Source: an uncultured Clostridia bacterium
Lineage (GTDB): Bacteria; Bacillota; Clostridia; UBA1381
Length of the DNA: 6,755 bases
Assembly: GCA_934463455.1 (NCBI GenBank)
Contig: CAKSJU010000109.1
Span: 1 to 6,755 of the forward strand
Direction of reading: 5' to 3'
Part shown: one piece after another, positions 5,819-6,755 of the stretch
Numbering within the stretch: position 1 is the stretch's first letter
Layout of the letters: every line of letters begins with the position of its first letter
Notes under the pieces: generated by a model
What the model saw: the letters and a program-made list of their open reading frames with translations, nothing else
What the model was told of the DNA's origin: nothing
Database searches by the model: none
Program-made: the position numbers and the translations under genes

Positions 5819-6679
5819 ATGAAATATGGTGAGGTTACACTCGATGACAAAAAAGGAAATCACGTACTCAGTGCATTTTATTCTACAGTAAACCAAGGAA
5901 AAAGAGCATATCGCGAGCACCATCATTCGGAATGTGAAATTTCCACAATAATATCGGGCAGCGGAGTTTATACGGTAAATAAAAGAGAATATTCCTTTTC
6001 GGCAGGAGATGTGTTTTTATTCGGAGGAGATGAAATTCATTGTCTGACGGATATTTCGGATAATTTTCTGCTTTTGAATATACAATTTGAGCCGCGCATG
6101 CTGTGGTCGGAAAGTGATACTTTTTCGGCACTGCGTATATTTTCTGCAAGAAATGACAGTTTTGAAAACCGGATTAAAAGAAATGCTTTTACCGAAAATA
6201 TCCACAAACAAATAATAACTCTTCATACCGAACTTTCCGAAAAGCGCGACGGATATAGGGCAATTGCAAGGTATTTGCTTTTTTCCATGCTGATAACACT
6301 TGTCAGAGAGTATAACTATGTTAATGTAAATGAAGAATATACGTATCTTGAAAATACCTCTGTTCAGATGCAGAATGCCATAGATTACATAAATCAAAAT
6401 CTTGAAAATAAACTGACGCTTACCGACATTGCGCATCATGCGGCAATGTCTCCGACATACTTTTCGGCAGTTTTCAAAAAAATGAACTCACTTTCGCCGT
6501 GGGAGTATATCACAATAAAACGAGTTGAAGCGGCGATAAGCCTTTTGAAAAGCACAAAGCTTACAAAGCTTGATATTGCACAGAAATGCGGATTTTCTTC
6601 TTCATCAAATTTCTATAAAGCCTTTGTGAGCATTACCGGTAAGACACCGTCCAATTTTTGCAAAAAAAGTAATATATAA
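5819..6679 (+). CDS. AraC-family transcriptional regulator with cupin sensor domain
   Basis: A 286-residue cytoplasmic DNA-binding protein. The N-terminal cupin-like sensor (about 15-90) shows REHHHSECE with His34, His36 and Glu40, a Gly-rich turn GSGVYTV, and GDVFLFGGDEIH ending in His74. This is the usual ligand-binding beta barrel; the ligand is probably a sugar or sugar-acid intermediate of the adjacent operon (inference). A helical linker covers about 118-195. The C-terminal domain has two HTH motifs: LTLTDIAHHAAMSPTYFSAV (199-218) and LDIAQKCGFSSSSNFYKAF (251-269), followed by GKTPSNF, the family signature. Length is normal for the family. It is divergent from the five-gene operon over 115 bases holding two overlapping promoters and a 21-base-period direct repeat, so activation of the operon with autoregulation is the likely job. 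Confidence 0.93.
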   Translation: MKYGEVTLDDKKGNHVLSAFYSTVNQGKRAYREHHHSECEISTIISGSGVYTVNKREYSFSAGDVFLFGGDEIHCLTDISDNFLLLNIQFEPRMLWSESDTFSALRIFSARNDSFENRIKRNAFTENIHKQIITLHTELSEKRDGYRAIARYLLFSMLITLVREYNYVNVNEEYTYLENTSVQMQNAIDYINQNLENKLTLTDIAHHAAMSPTYFSAVFKKMNSLSPWEYITIKRVEAAISLLKSTKLTKLDIAQKCGFSSSSNFYKAFVSITGKTPSNFCKKSNI

Positions 6680-6694
6680 TAAGAAATTCCGCAC

Positions 6695-6719
6695 ATGCCG
6701 GCAGCTGTTTTGACGGCAT
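6695..6719 (+). repeat. short inverted repeat downstream of the regulator
   Basis: ATGCCG (6695-6700) pairs with CGGCAT (6714-6719) around a 13-base loop. TGCCGGCA at 6696-6703 is also an 8-base palindrome by itself. No T-run follows directly. It may be the upstream part of a two-hairpin terminator region. Confidence 0.35.
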
Positions 6720-6720
6720 A

Positions 6721-6749
6721 AAGTAGGTTATTGTAACCTTACTTTTTCT
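6721..6749 (+). terminator. terminator of the regulator gene
   Basis: AAGTAGGTTA (6721-6730) pairs with TAACCTTACTT (6734-6744), with one bulged T and a 3-base loop, and leads into TTTCTT. It sits about 41 bases after the regulator stop codon and points in the same direction. The opposite strand has no T-run after the stem, so it is plus-directed. Confidence 0.6.
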
Positions 6750-6755
6750 TATAAG

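Noticed and set aside
1..6755. CRISPR arrays, tRNA or rRNA genes, insertion sequences, phage genes
   Set aside because: No repeat-spacer array, cloverleaf with CCA-type end, rRNA-like segment, transposase frame or terminal inverted repeats could be seen.

Overview
The window looks like a low-GC Gram-positive anaerobe of the Clostridia, probably a gut or rumen plant-fibre degrader. This is an inference from AT-rich intergenic DNA, strong purine-rich (AGGAGG-type) ribosome binding sites, very tight gene packing, a small four-helix-bundle protein of a type common in Clostridia, and the plant-sugar theme. I cannot name a species.

Layout. Bases 1-142 hold no gene. They contain a strong hairpin terminator (95-129) and, at the very edge, an isolated extended -10-like motif. 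Bases 143-577 (minus) encode a small ferritin-like/DUF2383-like helical protein, separated by about 87 bases from what lies upstream. Bases 665-5703 (minus) form a compact five-gene operon, in transcription order: an enolase-superfamily acid-sugar dehydratase (4333-5703), a UlaG-like metallo-beta-lactamase-fold hydrolase (3656-4333), a short-chain dehydrogenase (2940-3668), an intracellular GH10-like glycoside hydrolase (1592-2911) and an RraA-family aldolase-like protein (665-1573). Junctions are a 1-base TGATG overlap, a 13-base overlap, and gaps of 28 and 18 bases. A divergent AraC-type regulator (5819-6679, plus) lies across a 115-base control region and ends in its own terminator near the right edge.

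How the genes may work together (inference). The GH10-like enzyme has no signal peptide and could release sugars from an imported oligosaccharide. The SDR could oxidise a sugar to a lactone, the MBL-fold enzyme could open the lactone, the enolase-superfamily enzyme could dehydrate the sugar acid to a 2-keto-3-deoxy acid, and the RraA-like enzyme could cleave that to pyruvate and an aldehyde. This would be a non-phosphorylative oxidative sugar pathway built from unusual parts. No kinase and no transporter lies in the window.

Control region. Two perfect 12-base direct repeats spaced exactly 21 bases (5770-5781 and 5791-5802) are a strong candidate AraC-family operator. They sit just upstream of a weak -35 for the catabolic operon and downstream of the regulator's own good promoter. 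The two divergent promoters share one palindromic -10 region. Several apparent longer starts (GTG, TTG and an upstream ATG) are rejected in favour of ATG codons with better-placed ribosome binding sites.
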